Of a stretch of 13,874 nt of DNA, positions 12,650 to 13,874 are shown piece after piece; the stretch's first letter is position 1, and each line of letters begins with the position of its first letter. Origin of the DNA: Bacillota bacterium. Its GTDB lineage: Bacteria; Bacillota; Clostridia; Christensenellales; SZUA-584. Location: NCBI GenBank assembly GCA_023436525.1, contig JAEZIW010000221.1:1-13874 (forward strand). Direction: 5' to 3'. The notes below the pieces were generated by a model. The model saw only the letters and a program-made list of their open reading frames with translations. It was not told the origin of the DNA and searched no databases. The position numbers and the translations under genes were made by a program.

Positions 12650-13573
12650 ATGATAACCAACCGAGAATTCGTAACAATGTCCATAGATCTGAATCTGTTC
12701 TTTCTTCGCATTATGAAAGAGCATTCTTTGTTTTTACAGCTTGCGTTTACGCCAAGAGACAAAAGCCTCAGCGCGCAGGCAGCTTCTTTAAGCATGGGCT
12801 TTGAAGAGCTTTTGGAAGACGCCATTGAACTGGCTAACGGAACCGTCAGCAAAGCGGCCCTGCAGTCACAACAATTCATGACGCCTTATACGGTTGAAGC
12901 CGAGCGTCTGACACAATTTTATACCGGTGTGCCGATTGATTCCTCGCTGACCGGACAGGAGGCGATGTTGGTTCCCTCAGACGGGGCGATGCCCGTCGGC
13001 ATCGTGGAAGAAGTCGAAGTGCTCGATCGCAACGCGCATCACTTAACGGCAGCGCTGGCACGCTTTAAAGAAATGCTGCTGGCCGATGTGCTGGCCTGCA
13101 AAACATTTACGCTTAATTACCCCCTGTTAATCGACCATATTTTGCGGGAAGCGAAGCTCTTTATGAAGCTGCTCTCAGCACTCGTTCACGGTGAAAATAT
13201 AATGAGGTCAGAGGAACTCATTGGTCAAGAGGTGTTTTGGAGCCGCATCATGGCAGAGCACTCAAAATTCATCGCGGGCCTTCTTGACCCCACCGAAGAA
13301 GATCTGATCGATACGGCAAGAATGTTCGGCAAGCAGTTTGATACATTAACAGCCAAAGCCAAAGAGGCCGCTATGCAGCCTGCCAACATACCGGGTGTCA
13401 CCGAAGCAACCAAACGCGAAACGATGAAGCTCAAAGAATTTAAAACAGCAGGTACCAAGGGTATTCTGGAATGCAATATCCAGTCCATTATCATTCCGCT
13501 GCTGGCAGACCACACGCTGCGTGAAGCCAACCATTATCTGTTTGTTTTAAACACGTATGGTCAGCGTATGTAA
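12650..13573 (+). CDS. DUF2935 protein with duplicated ferritin-like helical domain
   Basis: The 307-residue protein consists of two similar helical halves. Half one (about 17-180) has FFLRIMKEHSLFL with Glu24-His25 and LIDHILREAKLF with Asp162-His163 and Glu167. Half two (about 197-307) has FWSRIMAEHSKFI with Glu203-His204 and LADHTLREANHY with Asp287-His288 and Glu292. The paired EH and DHxLRE motifs look like metal ligands of four-helix bundles. This is the DUF2935 family, known mainly from Bacilli and Clostridia and uncharacterised. AAAGGTGAT precedes the ATG by about 7 nt. It is divergent from the helical protein at 11946-12506 and convergent with the 5S rRNA gene. Confidence 0.92.
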   Translation: MITNREFVTMSIDLNLFFLRIMKEHSLFLQLAFTPRDKSLSAQAASLSMGFEELLEDAIELANGTVSKAALQSQQFMTPYTVEAERLTQFYTGVPIDSSLTGQEAMLVPSDGAMPVGIVEEVEVLDRNAHHLTAALARFKEMLLADVLACKTFTLNYPLLIDHILREAKLFMKLLSALVHGENIMRSEELIGQEVFWSRIMAEHSKFIAGLLDPTEEDLIDTARMFGKQFDTLTAKAKEAAMQPANIPGVTEATKRETMKLKEFKTAGTKGILECNIQSIIIPLLADHTLREANHYLFVLNTYGQRM

Positions 13574-13623
13574 CCATGAAGGGCAAGGCCTAAGCCAATG
13601 CCGGCTGTAACAGGGCCGTTTCG

Positions 13624-13685
13624 GGAGGTCTTACTCTATTAACAAAGCGTGTTCCATCGCTTTTGAGATGAGTAATGGCCTCCGT
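13624..13685. other. Imperfect inverted-repeat element between the DUF2935 gene and 5S rRNA
   Basis: An outer stem (GGAGG with CCTCC, then TTACTC with GAGTAA after a small internal bulge) encloses an inner stem AAAGCG with CGCTTT. The plus strand downstream has only a short ATTTTC. It could end the DUF2935 transcript or be a structured RNA; no known RNA class is recognised. Confidence 0.3.
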
Positions 13686-13745
13686 CCATTTTCATGGCTC
13701 ACAGATTCTTCGCTCTTAGTCGGCGATCGATCTATAATCACATAA

Positions 13746-13782
13746 AAAGCAAGAAGCCCGCCGTGCGCAGTGCAAGCGGGCT
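13746..13782 (-). terminator. Intrinsic terminator of the rRNA operon
   Basis: On the minus strand AGCCCGC and GCGGGCT form a 7-bp stem about 31 nt after the 5S 3' end, followed by TCTTGC and TTTTT (13750-13746). Its position right behind 5S rRNA marks the end of a leftward rRNA transcript. Confidence 0.8.
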
Positions 13783-13813
13783 CCCCGTTAAGAAGATATA
13801 TTGAAAATTGAAT

Positions 13814-13874
13814 CCGGCAGCTACCTACCCTCCCGGGCCGTTTCCAGCCAAGTACTATCGGCGTATAAGGGCTT
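13814..13874 (-). rRNA. rrf: 5S ribosomal RNA, 3' half (gene continues past the right edge)
   Basis: On the minus strand the sequence from the edge reads AAGCCCTTATACGCCGATAG, then TACTTGGCTGGAAACGGCC and CGGGAGGGTAGGTAGCTGCC. These match the conserved 5S helix IV/V loop-E region and 3' strand of helix I. About 61 nt of an expected 115-120 are present. The exact 3' end (13813-13814) is estimated from the closing CCGG. An rRNA operon transcribed leftward should lie to the right. Confidence 0.93.

Overview
The window (about 13.9 kb, roughly 50% GC apart from one AT-rich island) looks like a chromosome segment of an anaerobic Clostridia-class Firmicute, most likely Oscillospirales or Christensenellales. 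The grounds are a divIVA-sepF-yggS division cluster, an RsbV/RsbW/SigB partner-switching operon, a GlpP antiterminator, a SCIFF peptide with its radical SAM maturase (a hallmark pairing of Clostridia), a DUF2935 protein, and hairpin-rich MITE-like repeats. Most genes lie on the minus strand. No identification was run against a database; all calls come from reading the sequence.

Layout. Positions 1-2801 (minus) hold the division cluster: a membrane HlyD-like protein, a YggS/PLPBP pyridoxal-phosphate protein, SepF and the start of DivIVA, with ylmG and ylmH absent between sepF and divIVA. Positions 2913-4884 (minus) hold a stress or developmental regulator operon: an STAS antagonist, an RsbW-like protein that has lost its ATP-binding residues, a SigB-type sigma factor, and then an intact HATPase behind a candidate SigB-type promoter. 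Positions 5067-6660 hold a divergent pair, a monoacylglycerol-lipase-like hydrolase (minus) and GlpP (plus), whose promoters share one -35 region.

Positions 6657-9915 (minus) hold a TIGR04086-like membrane protein, the 48-residue six-cysteine SCIFF precursor scfA, a 734-bp block of nested hairpin repeats, the maturase scfB, and a gamma-class carbonic anhydrase-like protein. The peptide and its maturase are separated by the repeats.

Positions 10016-11350 (minus) are an AT-rich gene whose C-terminus is a diadenylate-cyclase-like (DisA_N) domain with its RHR nucleotide-binding motif replaced. It looks horizontally acquired and stands alone. A 28-codon membrane-peptide ORF with an excellent ribosome binding site and terminator (11758-11893, plus) follows a gene-poor stretch. 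Next are a helical protein of unknown function (minus) and a duplicated DUF2935 protein (plus), divergently arranged. The window ends in the 3' part of a 5S rRNA gene (minus), so an rRNA operon lies just beyond the right edge.

The most notable items are the DAC-like island gene, the paired pseudo and intact HATPases around the sigma factor with a SigB-type promoter, the repeat-split SCIFF locus, and the small membrane peptide.
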